Assembly: GCA_022494885.1 (NCBI GenBank)
Contig: JAGVSM010002943.1
Span: 1-64,000, forward strand
From: Micrasema longulum
Taxonomy: Eukaryota > Arthropoda > Insecta > Trichoptera > Brachycentridae
Length of the DNA: 64,000 nucleotides
Direction: 5' to 3'
Under the pieces are notes generated by a model. The model was given only the letters and a program-made list of their open reading frames with translations. It was not told where the DNA came from and ran no database searches. Both the position numbers and the translations under genes were made by a program. Of this stretch, positions 1 through 9,711 are shown in pieces (positions within the stretch are counted from its first letter, which is position 1; the number at the start of each line of letters is the position of its first letter).

Positions 1-1675
1 TTAATATGTGGTTTTATAACATCGAAGAGCTGATCGGTTACTATATTTTCAAGGATTTTACTAAAAATGGGAAGAAGAGAAATGGGTCGATAATTTACTA
101 CAAGACTCTTATTTCCTTTTTTATGCACAGGTGTAATATTTGCCTTTTTCCATATTTCAGGAAACGTGCCTTCCTTTATTGATAATTGAAAAAGATAAGT
201 AAGAGGACGCGCAAGCTGTTTAATACATTTAGAAATAAAAAAAGGGTGTATGCCATCAAAGCCAGCACCTTTGCTGACTTTAAGTTTTTTGAGATATTTT
301 GTTACCAATGACTCATTTATTTCTATAGCATTAAGATCAATTACACTATTTTCTTCGGCAGGAACACTACAACTAGATGCATTAGTTTCCAAAAATTCAG
401 AATGGAAATATTCCGCAAAAGCATTACAAATATTCTGACCGCCAATTACCAAATTATCTTTGTAGGACATTTGAAGAGGCACATCACACCCAGCTCGCTT
501 GGACTTGACAAAAGACCAGAAAAGTTTAGGTTCTCGGTTAATGTTATATTCAGCCGTTGTGATAAAATGTAGGTAACATTCCTTATTCGTGCGTTTTTGT
601 CTTTCCCTCAGCAAAGAAAAAGTATGATAATCAGACGCTTGAGAGTACTTTTTCCATTTTTTGTGAAATTTTTTTTTTTCTGAAATTAACTTTATTAGCG
701 GTCGAGTGTACCATGGAGGATATCGGCAATTATTATTTGTGAGACGCTTGGGAACAAAATTGTTTATAACTCCATTTAGAACAACGTAAAATTGCTGGGT
801 TGCGTCTTCCATGTTCAGATTAGACAAAGTATCGAACCAATTAATATCATCTAAATGGGCACAAACATCATTGTAGTTTGCCTTATGAAATAAACGAACA
901 AATCTTTGATTATCGGGAAGAATTTTGAATTGTAAATTGAGCAAAATTACAAGAGTCTTATGATGGGCGTCTTCCAGTGTTAATGGGGATACACATTCGG
1001 TGACTACGCAGTCAAAGTTGGAGATAACTAGATCTAGAATACGGCCACGAGTATTGGCATGCGAATTGAACTGGTAGAAGTTATTAAATGACATAAAATT
1101 ACATAGAGACTTGCTAAGTGGATCATCCTTAGGATCGAGGGTGCAGTGAGTAAAACTGGGATTCGAAAGCCAGGCAGCATTAGATATATTGAAATCACCA
1201 ATAATCAGGAAAATTTCATTAGGGGACGTTAAGAGTGTATCGGAAACTTTGTCAAAAAACTCGGATATCACTCGCAAATGTGAATTTCCATGAGGAAAGT
1301 AGGAACAGAACATATTTAAGGTTTTGTGATGTGTGATTGTGTTTACTTTAATCCAAATAACTTCCGCCGTTAGGTCCCAAGAATCTACTACAGAACTACA
1401 AAACATTTTTTTGACAGCTATAAGCACGCCTTCACCGAGAGTCTGTTGTGTTTTCTCATAATCACGGTCTCTTCGAAATACGTTATATCTACTATCAAAA
1501 ATTTTGCTATCATTGATACTTGGAAGGAGCCATGTTTCAGATAAAAAAATCATATCATAATCATTAATCAAGACGTTATTTAAAAATCATGAGTTTTGGA
1601 GCGAATGCCGCGTACGTTTTGGTAGTAAATAGATAGACTATTTATGGGATTAGCGCCTGAGAATATTAAAATATT
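1..1675 (-). pseudogene. LINE ORF2: endonuclease and start of reverse transcriptase, one frameshift
   Basis: Translated on the minus strand, an N-terminal QNVRGIRSKTHDF motif (about 1625-1587) is followed by a shift in an A-run at 1582-1586, after which one frame is open to the window edge (about 528 codons). Endonuclease landmarks: LSETWL near 1535-1518, GDFN at 1199-1188, and a TRGRILDLVISN block near 1045-1010. Then come a linker, the RT palm start KVSKGAGFDGIHP near 280-245 and NYRPISLL near 95-75. ORF2 of this type nicks the target and copies the RNA back in place. One missing base in the A-run explains the break. No ATG is seen in the N-terminal segment, which begins after a TGA at 1678-1676. 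The RT catalytic region and C-terminus are outside the window. Confidence 0.85.
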
Positions 1676-1892
1676 TCAACCTATTAAACAATAAACTTAA
1701 AATACACCAGAAAAATTGATTTAAATTATATTGGACGCACCTGTAAAATGAGTCTCTATATATCAATGCAGTCACTAAAGGCAAGTAGTTCGCTAAATTA
1801 TACACATTAAAAAAGTTGAAAATAGTACAAAGAAAAGGTAAAAACAAAAAATAAGGAAAACAAGAAATAACACTAGTCAGCTGCTTCAAAAG

Positions 1893-2690
1893 TCATATTA
1901 TTTTTTCAAGATCAGCGTCTGATGAGATTTTGGATATGGGTGATCCTTCATTTTTCCTAAGGAATATGTTGCCATTTTTCACCCAAAGGAATGCGTACTC
2001 TTTATCTATTTTCAACTGCCTCGCTTTACGCAGTAAAAGCTTGTTTGTGGGTGTAAGATGCTCATTAATGAAAATCCGGCTTGCTTCTCCAGATATTCCA
2101 ACGTCCGCGGATAACAATTTTTTATGTCTGCGTGCTGCAGTTATAATCGTGTCCTTAAGTTCTCTTCTGATCAAATGTATTATGATATTAGGTTTATCGC
2201 GAGAACTGGATCCTGCCGTTGGCCAAGGTTGAACACGGTGAATAGACGTAATTTCTTCTTTTTTGATATTAACTCCAATTTTTTCTGCAATCTTAGAGAA
2301 TGTGTGTATTAAATTCTCATTTCTGTCAAAAGGCACTCCACTTATTTCAACATTGGAAGCCCTGTCCCACTGCTCTCGTCGTTGCTGATGAAGTTCCAGA
2401 ACATTGCATTTATCAATCAAGTTTTCAATTTTTGCTTCCATTAATTTTATTTTAGTATTATTCTTTTTAACGCTGTCTTTAGTCGCCTCGATCTCCCCAG
2501 ATAAATAATTTATTGAGCTTTCCATATCTTTAATGGTTTTATTTAATGATTCAAAATTTTTATTACTTTTTTCTCCCTGCTCATTAAGCTTCAATAATAT
2601 ATCATTCTTTAGTGATTCAAATTTTTTATCAATGTATTCAATCATGTAATGATTTATTTCACCTGATTGCTGCTTACTCCTTGTAGTCAT
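1893..2690 (-). CDS. LINE ORF1 protein, coiled coil plus FP25K-like domain
   Basis: Intact 265-codon frame. Residues about 15-110 are rich in K, E, N, S and I with heptad spacing and read as a coiled coil, ending in an LELHQQRREQWDR segment. Residues about 112-200 (NVEISGVPFDRNENLIH, then KIGVNIKKEEITSIHRV and KPNIIIHLIRRELKD) match the layout of the FP25K-like (baculovirus FP-type) domain common in ORF1 of insect jockey/CR1-like LINEs. The tail carries INEHLTPTNKLLLRKAR. Such proteins bind element RNA and form the RNP needed for retrotransposition. It lies just upstream of ORF2 in the same element. The ATG at 2690 is chosen because it opens before the coiled coil with no good upstream start. 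Confident as LINE ORF1; any trapped host role would be speculation. Confidence 0.85.
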   Translation of the reverse strand: MTTRSKQQSGEINHYMIEYIDKKFESLKNDILLKLNEQGEKSNKNFESLNKTIKDMESSINYLSGEIEATKDSVKKNNTKIKLMEAKIENLIDKCNVLELHQQRREQWDRASNVEISGVPFDRNENLIHTFSKIAEKIGVNIKKEEITSIHRVQPWPTAGSSSRDKPNIIIHLIRRELKDTIITAARRHKKLLSADVGISGEASRIFINEHLTPTNKLLLRKARQLKIDKEYAFLWVKNGNIFLRKNEGSPISKISSDADLEKII

Positions 2691-2693
2691 TGT

Positions 2694-3540
2694 AGAATTA
2701 TATTATGCACCCTCTTTTTATATGTATTCAATTTTTATAAATATTTTTTATAGTATGTTTTGTATAATTTATTTAGTTAGTATCTGACTTTTAAATATGC
2801 CTTTCAACAATAAATATAAATCTTGAGTAGGTTAAATCCGATTCATTCAATTAAATGTTTTTTTTTTAAAACTTAAATGTTTTGAAATTCAAGTGTTTTT
2901 ATTTTGATAACTTAGTATTGTCACCATTCGTTAGATACAAGCACTTAGCACAGAAGTATTTGCAGAATATAAACACAAAACGACTTTAGATGTGAATTGT
3001 TTACACATAACACCGAAATAACGTTTGTGCGTATTTTACACTAAGCACTTTATAATCTCACAATGTTTATTTGTCAAAATGTTGAGTAATTATTTGATTT
3101 TTGTTAATTTATATGGACAGCGAAAATTTGTGTCACAGTTAATGTGGATGGTTATTGTTGTATTCTGAGTATGATTATATGATTATACCCTGAGTTTTCC
3201 TTTATCTTGTATCTTGACTTGTAATATTAATATAATTTATTTTATTAAGTTAGAGGTTTCAAAAACTCTGTTATAATCATAATAATAATTGAATAAATAG
3301 AAATAAAATTATGTTTTTATTGCGAGAGTGATAATAAAAAATGAAGTTTTTATATTGGTTAATGATTTATGTACATACTTGTATAACTTCCATCGAAATA
3401 TTTTTATTTATTTATTTAAAGCGTAGTTAGCGAGGGATGGTTTGTATTGTTCCAATGACTTGGTGTCCATTTTGATTTGAAAAGTTTCGTTTTATGGTAG
3501 GTACGCAACATTCCCGCTTAATTTTTTTTTACGTTCATAT
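2694..3540. other. AT-rich spacer, no gene seen
   Basis: Mostly A/T with short poly-T and TTTA runs (around 3410-3420). No frame of interest on either strand. It may include the 5' UTR of the LINE to its left, but no boundary is visible. Confidence 0.6.
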
Positions 3541-3544
3541 TAGA

Positions 3545-3640
3545 TAAATGCGTGTGTGGGAGTGATCCCGTCACAATAGATATTCACAGATCACAGTGAC
3601 GTCAGGAGCTTAAATAGTACTGACTCCCACCTCTAAGAAT
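3545..3640 (-). repeat. Dispersed repeat D, minus copy (partial)
   Basis: The reverse complement reads CTTATTCTTAGAGGTGGGAG, then CAGT...AGCTCC...ACGTCACTG, which aligns with the plus-strand copies at 27240-27530 and 30270-30530. Only the first roughly 95 bases of the unit are recognisable here. No coding potential; class unknown. Confidence 0.6.
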
Positions 3641-3774
3641 AAGTGTGAGAGTTGTATAAGAATTGATTTATAATTTGGTATGTTATTACAGGTAAGTAAT
3701 AAATATATAATGTATTTAACAAAAAACATAAGTTCACTTTTAGTAGCACAGTGTTTCAAATTATTTCATTAGGG

Positions 3775-4610
3775 AACTTTTATTTATTTTGTTCATTAAC
3801 GCCCAAAAGGCATTTACAAAAAATAAAAACGAAATACATGCTAACATACTAAATAATAAACACAGAATATACAGAAAAAAAGTGAAATTATTTAAAAAGG
3901 ATATAATGAAAAGTTTTACAAAATAAAAAAAAAACAATAATAACAAAGGTATGCAAGAAAAAACCGTAAGCATATAAACAAAAAATGGAAAGATATAAGC
4001 TTATGAAATAAATTCTGTAAAACAAACAATAAATAAAGTGTTACAGTAAGCAAAAAAGACATTTTTAAGTTAAATTAATAAACAAGCAAGCATATATTAT
4101 CACGAAAAAAAAAAATGTATCTATGAAATGCGTATTTGCCAATACTACAGTGCAATTTGATATAATGGTAAAAAATAAAAAACAAGTATAAGGTAATAAA
4201 AACAAACGAGTAAGTATTTTTTTAAATTTATGGAATTGAATTGTCAATAATTGTTTGACAAGCAGCTGTAAATAAACTTGATATTGTGGACTTATAAGAT
4301 AGTAAAGAATTGGACAAAATGTCTGCAGCCGTTCCATAAGTGTTACCTAACCTATGCAGTCTCGGGTTCAATGAATTGTTTTGTTGGTTGGAAGAAGTAC
4401 TGGAGAAATGAAACAATAAAGTACTCCTAGTGTTGACAGCAGGTACTCTAAAATTAATCAATTCAAGTATTTTTGGTGCGTCAAAAAGAGGGTTTACAAT
4501 TTTATACAGTACAATGAGATCATTAATAGTTCTTCTTTCAGAAAGTGTTGTTAGGTTAAGCAGTGTTAATAAAACGTCATAAGTCACAAATTAATACATT
4601 CTTTAACGGT
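3775..4610 (-). mobile_element. 5'-truncated LINE, 3' end with UTR
   Basis: The minus strand carries a LINE ORF2 C-terminus (4587-4228) followed by an AT-rich 3' UTR ending near 3785 in a GCCTTTTGGGCGTTAATGAA block and (TAAA)-like tail, which is typical of jockey/CR1-like 3' ends. The 5' edge near 4610 is a truncation, as expected for target-primed integration. Open frames inside the UTR (3761-3973, 4065-4337) are low-complexity by-products. Confidence 0.65.
4228..4587 (-). pseudogene. LINE ORF2 C-terminal fragment
   Basis: A 119-residue frame with the C-terminal signature of jockey/CR1-like ORF2: ERRTINDLIVLYKIVN near the start (the RR...DL..LYKI helix after the RT thumb), then ELINFRVPAVNTRST and a closing NTYGTAADILS...LLSYKST. 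The same block order recurs in the fragment at 20800-21258. Everything upstream (endonuclease and RT core) is missing, so it cannot encode an active enzyme. The methionine used is internal to the original protein. Confidence 0.7.
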
Positions 4611-5800
4611 TTTTATGATTTCTTTTACTTTTTTTAATGATTTTAAAGTAACAGGCGCAGTGTTTTTTTAAAGCTGCCGTTGTTTAAAAATTGTCATATA
4701 TATTGGTAAGAAAAACAATACAATAAAAAAAATTGTCTTCTTTTTCTACTTTTTGACTATAGCATACTAGAAGTTTGTAAGAACCTCCTTGACACAACTC
4801 TACTAAAAATAAATACTTTTACAAGATAAAAAAATAATGCCTGTTTTTTTTTGTTAATAAATAATGTGTTTTTCCAAACGTGGATATATCCATTATCCGT
4901 GGTTTTATTGACAGTTGACAAGGATAACTGTCCTTGCTTTTTTCGATAAATACAACCTTTTCATAACAAATTTCTGTACTCGTGTGAAACGCTTATAAAT
5001 ACATTATTTTGTCACAATCAATCAATACATTTCTTTTGGTAGAGCTAAATAAATACTTTTCCTAAAAATATATCAATTTTTTTTTGTTTTTCATAAATAA
5101 CGCTCCATTTTCAAAACAAACAAAAGTATAAAACGCCGGCTAATGATTTATTTGTTTTTATAACAAAATCTCAATTTCTAGAAAAGTCTTATTTTTTCTT
5201 CTTCATTTTACAGAAACATATAGTCAACAATAATGAAAAAACATTATAAAGATAATGTTGAAAGACAGAGCCACAAATTTTCAAATAATAAGCATCCATA
5301 TTGAATTAAGTACATTATTGAATGTATGCTTGCGTGTATAAGGGTATGTAACTGGGTGCATTTGTGTGTGTTCAGATGTCAGTAAGCGTATGCATCATTA
5401 AAAAGCAGGTGGGAGTGTATCGCAGCTAAATATAATAAGAAGTCATTTATTTTTAAATAAATTAAAGTGTATGTTAAATATATCAAGAAAAGATGTGATG
5501 AGATTTGTCGCTACAAAACTTAAAAAATTTAATACTTTAAGTTTTTTTCATGCTTCCAGCGCTGTTTAACTCATGCGTAAACATTAAAAATATGACTTAT
5601 TTGTCCAAAATGAAAATTATTCGACAAGTTGTGAATTAAATTATGCGTCCAATATAGAATGATAAAAAATTATCAAAATAAATATATTAGGAGTGAAGTG
5701 CACCAGACTTTCTGAATTTAAATATATGAAATCGTAAAAATAATAAAATAATGCAAAAATACAAATTAACCATAAAAATGGTGTCCTATCCAACAAGTGA
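4611..5800. other. AT-rich spacer, nothing recognised
   Basis: No repeat family, frame or RNA signature could be assigned here; the minus-strand frame at 5641-5823 is short and of low complexity. Confidence 0.5.
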
Positions 5801-5837
5801 CCGGGTTTCGTTCTGACTGACATCAGTCAATTCCAGT

Positions 5838-5862
5838 CTGACGATGTCGGTCACGACAGAAG
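5838..5862 (+). ncRNA. Hammerhead-like catalytic core (candidate)
   Basis: CTGACGA (5838-5844) is followed directly by a perfect 5-bp hairpin TGTCG/CGACA with loop GTCA (5845-5858) and then GAA (5859-5861). This is the order of box CUGANGA, stem II and box GAA in a hammerhead ribozyme. The base after GAA is G, not the usual A, and stems I and III are not obvious. A short GACTGA/TCAGTC hairpin lies just upstream. Treat as a candidate or a decayed motif. Confidence 0.3.
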
Positions 5863-6239
5863 CTTGTAACTTGCGAACGTTTGCAAATGAATTTTGTTGT
5901 TTGTAACGATTACGAGTATATTTTAAATACTAACACATTTGCCTTTAAAATTGATTGAAGAAATTGCCTATGAATGTTCAATTTTTCGAATTTTAAATCT
6001 TTTATTTTTGTTTGCGTGTAGACTACGCAACACCGGAACGCGGGTTTTTTTTTGCACAGCAGGGAAAGGGTTAATCTCGATCACTCTTTTACTAATCGAG
6101 TTTAACAGCTCTTCAGTTTACCTAACGTTCTGAGCCGGCATGGTGCGAATAACATGCGATAGAATAAACTAGAAAATCTCAATCTGCGTCAGAACGGTCG
6201 TGAAATGACCGTGAAGTCATAAATTTTTTATTTATTTTT

Positions 6240-6285
6240 AAAGCATTAACTTTGTGATGAAACTTTGATTACAAAGTCAATGCGT
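6240..6285. repeat. Hairpin made of Penelope-end motif
   Basis: GCATTAACTTTGT (6243-6255) and ACAAAGTCAATGC (near 6270-6283) form a 13-bp inverted pair with one mismatch. The left half is the terminal motif seen at 33896, 38684, 49449 and 57959, where it marks the 3' end of a Penelope-like element. It sits immediately before a LINE fragment. Confidence 0.5.
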
Positions 6286-6620
6286 AAGTGGATGAAATGA
6301 AGTATTTGGGTGTAATATTAGACTCGGAATTAACATGGAATGAAAACTTTGACCATGTTTTAAAAAAAATATCTAAAAAATAAATTCTTTCTCGGTAGAT
6401 TAAGAAATACATAATATAGAAATACTGCTGAACTCATATTTAAAACTTTAATTATTTCACATATAGATTACTTTACTACAGTATAATGTTTATCAAATGA
6501 CGGAAATTTAAAGAAATTGGAAGTTCTCTGAAAATAGAGCTAAAGAAAGGTAGATGTAGTAAAATAGAAAAAATTGCCAGAAAAATTTAATTGTACAGCA
6601 ATAAAAAGGAGACTGGTATA
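6286..6620 (+). pseudogene. Degenerate LINE RT C-terminal fragment
   Basis: Reads MKYLGVILDSELTWNENFDH with several stops and shifts after it. The KYLGVxLDxxLxWxxH motif is the well known block just downstream of the RT active site in many LINE ORF2 proteins. Further on, a RLRNT-like and a FKTLIISHIDYFTT-like block can be pieced together across frames. The same block type occurs at 38755-39290. Decayed, non-functional. Confidence 0.6.
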
Positions 6621-7094
6621 GGTATTATATAGTTGCTTTCATACTTAAATTTTAAACAATCAAATGCCTTTATACTTCATTAATAAGTTGGATTTAATTT
6701 TCTTTAGTTGTATTTTATTTCAATTGTACCTGTATATATTAAACAAAAATATGTTTACCGTCATTGTGAAATTGACTTTATGCATCGATAAATTAAAAAA
6801 ATAAATATGGTAGTGTTAAATTAGAATATTCATTAGTGTATTACTAGAAATAAGGATAAAATGAGGCTGTCATTTATAAAAAAAAACATAATCCCAAAAT
6901 TGTATTATGTATAAAGGTTTAAAAATGTATGAGTTTATATGAATTGAATAAGAAGTGTTATGTTTACTGTAAGATTATATAAATAGATATGTAAGTAAAG
7001 TGAGTGTAAATACTAGTTTATGTACTACGTAATATAAGCGAACCTCAGAAATAACAACCAAAGAATTGAAAAGAAACATTCAATTATTTTTAGT
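6621..7094. other. AT-rich spacer, no gene seen
   Basis: Probably includes the 3' UTR of the LINE fragment to its left; no boundary or frame can be supported. Confidence 0.45.
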
Positions 7095-7727
7095 CATAAG
7101 TATACAACTGCTTACTGACTTTTCATATCAACCGGTTTTGAGACGTATCCGTCTCCTCGCCAGGACACTCACTACACCAACATACGAATACTGAAACACA
7201 TTTTCACCTTTACTGTCACCGTATTTTACACAGTTGTATGGTCAGCTTAATGCCTTTCAGCCATTGTACACTGAAAACAGGGGGAATTAGAGTTTAGTGG
7301 ACCGTATGAAAATTGTTACTCACTTTTAAAGTTCTTCCGATTGTTTCTTATATGGAGAAATTGAAAATGAAATATGCTGGTGCAGTAAATGATAAAGATT
7401 TATCAGAAAGACAACTTTTTACATGTGACTTGCTCACAGGATAGTAAAAGCACAAGTTTTTGAAATAGGAAGGATTTGGAAAGAAACAGAATATTTACAG
7501 TCTTATATGAGTTGCCAGTATAAAAAATGCAAAATCAGTACTCAACAATAGTATTTATGAAAAATAAGTAAATTTTATGCATAGTTAATGAGGATGCAAA
7601 CAACTCCAAGCACTGGTGACGCAAGCACAAACGAAAACATGCACTGGTGTTGTGAGTGTACTGATGAAGAGACGGGTACGTCTCGAAACCAGTAGACATA
7701 TGAATTGGTTACATACTAATATTTACT
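7095..7727. mobile_element. Inverted-arm element with hammerhead-like cores (copy 1)
   Basis: Two arms of about 115-130 bp face each other: 7095-7225 (minus sense) and 7615-7727 (plus sense). Both contain, in order, GGTGTAGTGAGTGT-like, CTGANGA-like, GAGACG hairpin, GAAACC-like, and GTAGACAT-like blocks, ending in a TTACATACTAATATT-type outer edge. The roughly 390-bp centre is AT-rich and non-coding. Copies 2 and 3 are at 17840-19215 and 34590-35035. The layout resembles inverted pseudo-LTRs of Penelope-like elements, which are known to carry hammerheads, or a nonautonomous foldback element. Assignment is inference. Confidence 0.6.
7661..7709 (+). ncRNA. Hammerhead-ribozyme-like motif, best preserved copy
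   Basis: CTGATGA at 7661-7667, one extra A, stem II GAGACG/CGTCTC (7669-7674, 7679-7684, perfect 6 bp) with loop GGTA, then GAAA (7685-7688). After it ACCAGT (7688-7693) can pair with ATTGGT (7704-7709) as a stem III, which would put the cleavable base at 7710 after a U. Conserved boxes CUGAUGA and GAAA are both canonical. Weak points: the extra A before stem II and no convincing, conserved stem I, so activity is unproven. Related but mutated cores occur at 7132-7165 (-), 34644-34673 (-) and 34959-34989 (+). Confidence 0.5.
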
Positions 7728-7854
7728 AACATTGGTCTGATAAATCTCTTCTTCTCAGTCATCCAAGTTAAATGGAAATATTAATTTATTTAAAACCACG
7801 CATAAATGTATATTCTCTCAGTGTTCAGGCGGATGAATAATTTAGTTAAGTTTG
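7728..7854. other. Short spacer
   Basis: No feature seen between the inverted-arm element and the composite SINE. Confidence 0.4.
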
Positions 7855-8175
7855 TAAAATACAACCAGAATCCGGGAAAAGTGTTTTTGACTCAACGGCT
7901 GCTCTCGGGTAAAAATATTAAATAGGGAAATCGAGTACAGATAAATCCGCCGCGTTGTGTAATGTTTGATGCGTTTGTCTACCATTCTCTTGTAAGTTCA
8001 GGAGCTTTACCAGTTAATAGGTTCGATTTTTGGCAAGATAAATGTTTTTTTTTTTTTTTTTTAAGAATTTTTTGGGTAGAACTATTTCATTGTTCTTGGA
8101 ATGGTACCTGAAATGTAAGACTGATCGCCTTACCTTCACATAACAGGTGATTGAACTATGCTTCATTTAATTATG
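7855..8175 (+). mobile_element. Composite SINE (leader block plus SINE B), partial
   Basis: Block X at 7860-7930 (CCAGAATCCGGGAAAAGTGT, then CTCTCGGGTAAAAATATT) is followed by a tRNA-like head near 7965-8035 (GTTGTGTAATGTTTGATGCG, box-B-like GGTTCGATT) and the SINE B body: a poly-T at 8046-8062, then GGTACCTGAAATGTAAGACTG near 8101-8121. The same order of X then head is seen at 13425-13585 and 35575-35940. SINEs are Pol III transcribed and borrow LINE enzymes. The family is named here only for cross-reference; the best full copy is 52430-52690. Confidence 0.6.
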
Positions 8176-8655
8176 TGGGTGCAAAAATAGAGATAATGAT
8201 GATAAATATAAACGTACATATTCTTAGTTCATAATATTACTGTGTAAATTTGAGACAGTCTGGATCGGTACATTTCATTTTACAAGTAAAATTCCTCTTA
8301 ACTTCTTAGTTACGATCCAGAAAAGCGCTCAGATATCGGCAGATGAATCATTGGCTAAAAATACCCCTCGCTTGGCATTGTGTGGCGTATAAATAACACT
8401 GGGGGGTGCAGGGTGGTTTTCAAGGGGTAGGGAGTGAGACTGAAACTTTGTAGCGGGAATTGCGAAGATTCGTTCTAGAGGAACAACACCTCCATCGGTC
8501 TTCGAAGGGGGACATAACATAAATTTGATGCCATCCCCATCTGATTTAGTAAATTGTAGTGGTTTTAGATGAAGTTCTATTAAATTTAAGGAAAAAGTTT
8601 ATTTATAGTACCTACCTACGTTACTTTAAAAAAATAATAAAGATGCAAAACTTAA
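8176..8655. other. Unassigned, with a GC-richer block at 8310-8520
   Basis: 8310-8520 is distinctly less AT-rich and contains a minus-strand 63-residue frame (MLCPPSKTDGGVVPLERIF at its start), but no family is recognised and no splice signals frame it. It could be an older exon, a transposon remnant or unique DNA. Confidence 0.3.
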
Positions 8656-8725
8656 ATATTTTGCAACGGAGAGGGAAAACATTTCTGAGAGGAAAATGTA
8701 GATGTCTAGGCTTAACAAGGTTTAC
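8656..8725 (+). repeat. 0.4-kb foldback/tandem repeat (FB), start fragment
   Basis: GCAACGGAGAGGGAAAACAT, then GTAGATGTCTAGGC, matches the opening of the FB unit as seen at 63920-63965 (CAACAGAGAGGGAAAACGTT...GGAAGTCTAGGCA). It is cut off before the TTTACAGGGCTTATGACC block. Confidence 0.55.
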
Positions 8726-8749
8726 TTATTTATTTTTCATTTCAACGTC

Positions 8750-9064
8750 TTACAAAGCAACAAACAAAATACAAAACACAAAATACATGAGGTTGCAAAT
8801 TATGTGGGTATGCATTGTCCAAGTATTGTCACAACTTCTACATCCATTGTACCCACATCCACAGTTCACTCCCAATGCCACGATCCTTTGATTATCCGCC
8901 ACATGAAGACCTCGTGTCATACTTCGCGCGTTTATTTTGTTGAACGTGAGCTGCATCATAGACTTTGTTTCCACCAACCACCAGTGTTGAGCTCCAGATT
9001 GAAGGCCTGCCCTGGTGTTGGTGTCACTAGCAAGTGACCAGTTGGACCACAGCAATTTCATCAA
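8750..9064 (-). other. 104-residue frame of unknown nature
   Basis: Minus frame MMKLLWSNWSLASDTNTRAG onward has a mixed composition (W, C, G and R well represented) unlike the low-complexity frames around it, and the DNA is GC-richer than its surroundings. No domain is recognised; it includes a CGCGYNGCRSC stretch. It could be transposon-derived or an exon, but no splice sites or partner exons were found. Confidence 0.2.
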
Positions 9065-9289
9065 AAACGAACCAGGTTTGTGCTAACCTAACCCATGTCA
9101 TTTGTTGGGGTTGAGACCGATTGACACTGCATACCGCATATCGAGGATACTCACTTATTTTAATTAAAGTAAATACAGTTCTCTCCGCTAAAAAATATCG
9201 TAGAAGCCCTGCTGTTTCTCGCCTCGCATCCGCGTAAAAATTTGTTTTGCCACTAACATGTGTATACGACATGAAATATAAATATTTCA

Positions 9290-9711
9290 GTGGCAATTTA
9301 TAACCATTTTTTTAGTTCATTTTTTATGATCTGTCATTGACTGGTTTATGTGGTTACTTTACCCGCTGTCCAACATTCACAATTCTGTATTTATTGAAAC
9401 ATCAAAATAACCTTATTTTTTCCGTCTTTTTTATGATCCAAAAAAGCTGAAACCTTTATTGATGTGGGAAAGATTCGTCTGACTGAATTATTTTATTTAA
9501 TAAGCATTGTCTGAAAATGCATTTGATTTGTGTATTTCTCTTAAAACTAGTTCATTGAAGCAATAGTAATTTCAGTATGTCCAAGTGTGTATGGACAAAA
9601 CTAAATTTCACTCTCTAGGAATAATTAAGACTATTGCAACATAGACGGAAATCATTTTTGAAATAGTAATATGGAAGTCCAGGCATTTAAACAAAAAATA
9701 GAAATGAAGAA
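9290..9711 (+). repeat. FB repeat, one unit running into the next
   Basis: Reads through the FB unit: GATCTGTCATTGACTGGTTT near 9330-9350, CAACATTCACAATTCTG, GCTGAAACCTTTATTGATGTG near 9445, ATTCGTCTGACTGAATTATTT, GTATGTCCAAGTGTGTATGGAC near 9575-9597, then the next unit's opening near 9640-9695 (GCAACATAGACGG ... ATATGGAAGTCCAGGCATTT). This is a head-to-tail arrangement, as also seen at 22690-23215. Confidence 0.65.

Larger units (their letters stand above)
1..2693 (-). mobile_element. LINE (jockey/CR1-like), ORF1 plus 5' part of ORF2
   Basis: Reading right to left, this is a non-LTR retrotransposon in the usual order: ORF1 (coiled-coil, RNA-binding type), a gap of about 215 bases, then ORF2 with an APE-type endonuclease followed by reverse transcriptase. 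The copy leaves the window at base 1 in the RT fingers, so its 3' half lies outside. It is by far the least decayed LINE in the window: ORF1 is open and ORF2 has a single visible frameshift, whereas the other LINE pieces here are short 3' fragments. The 5' end is not defined; the sequence beyond 2693 is AT-rich and featureless. Clade (jockey or CR1) is inferred from domain order and motif style only. Confidence 0.85.

Noticed and set aside
250..438. Plus-strand frame
   Set aside because: Antisense shadow of the LINE ORF2 that runs through on the minus strand.
1930..2312. Plus-strand frames
   Set aside because: Antisense shadows of LINE ORF1.
3761..4337. Two minus open frames as small membrane proteins
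   Set aside because: They lie in the AT-rich 3' UTR of a LINE fragment and are strings of F, L, I, Y and C that AT-rich DNA gives by chance.
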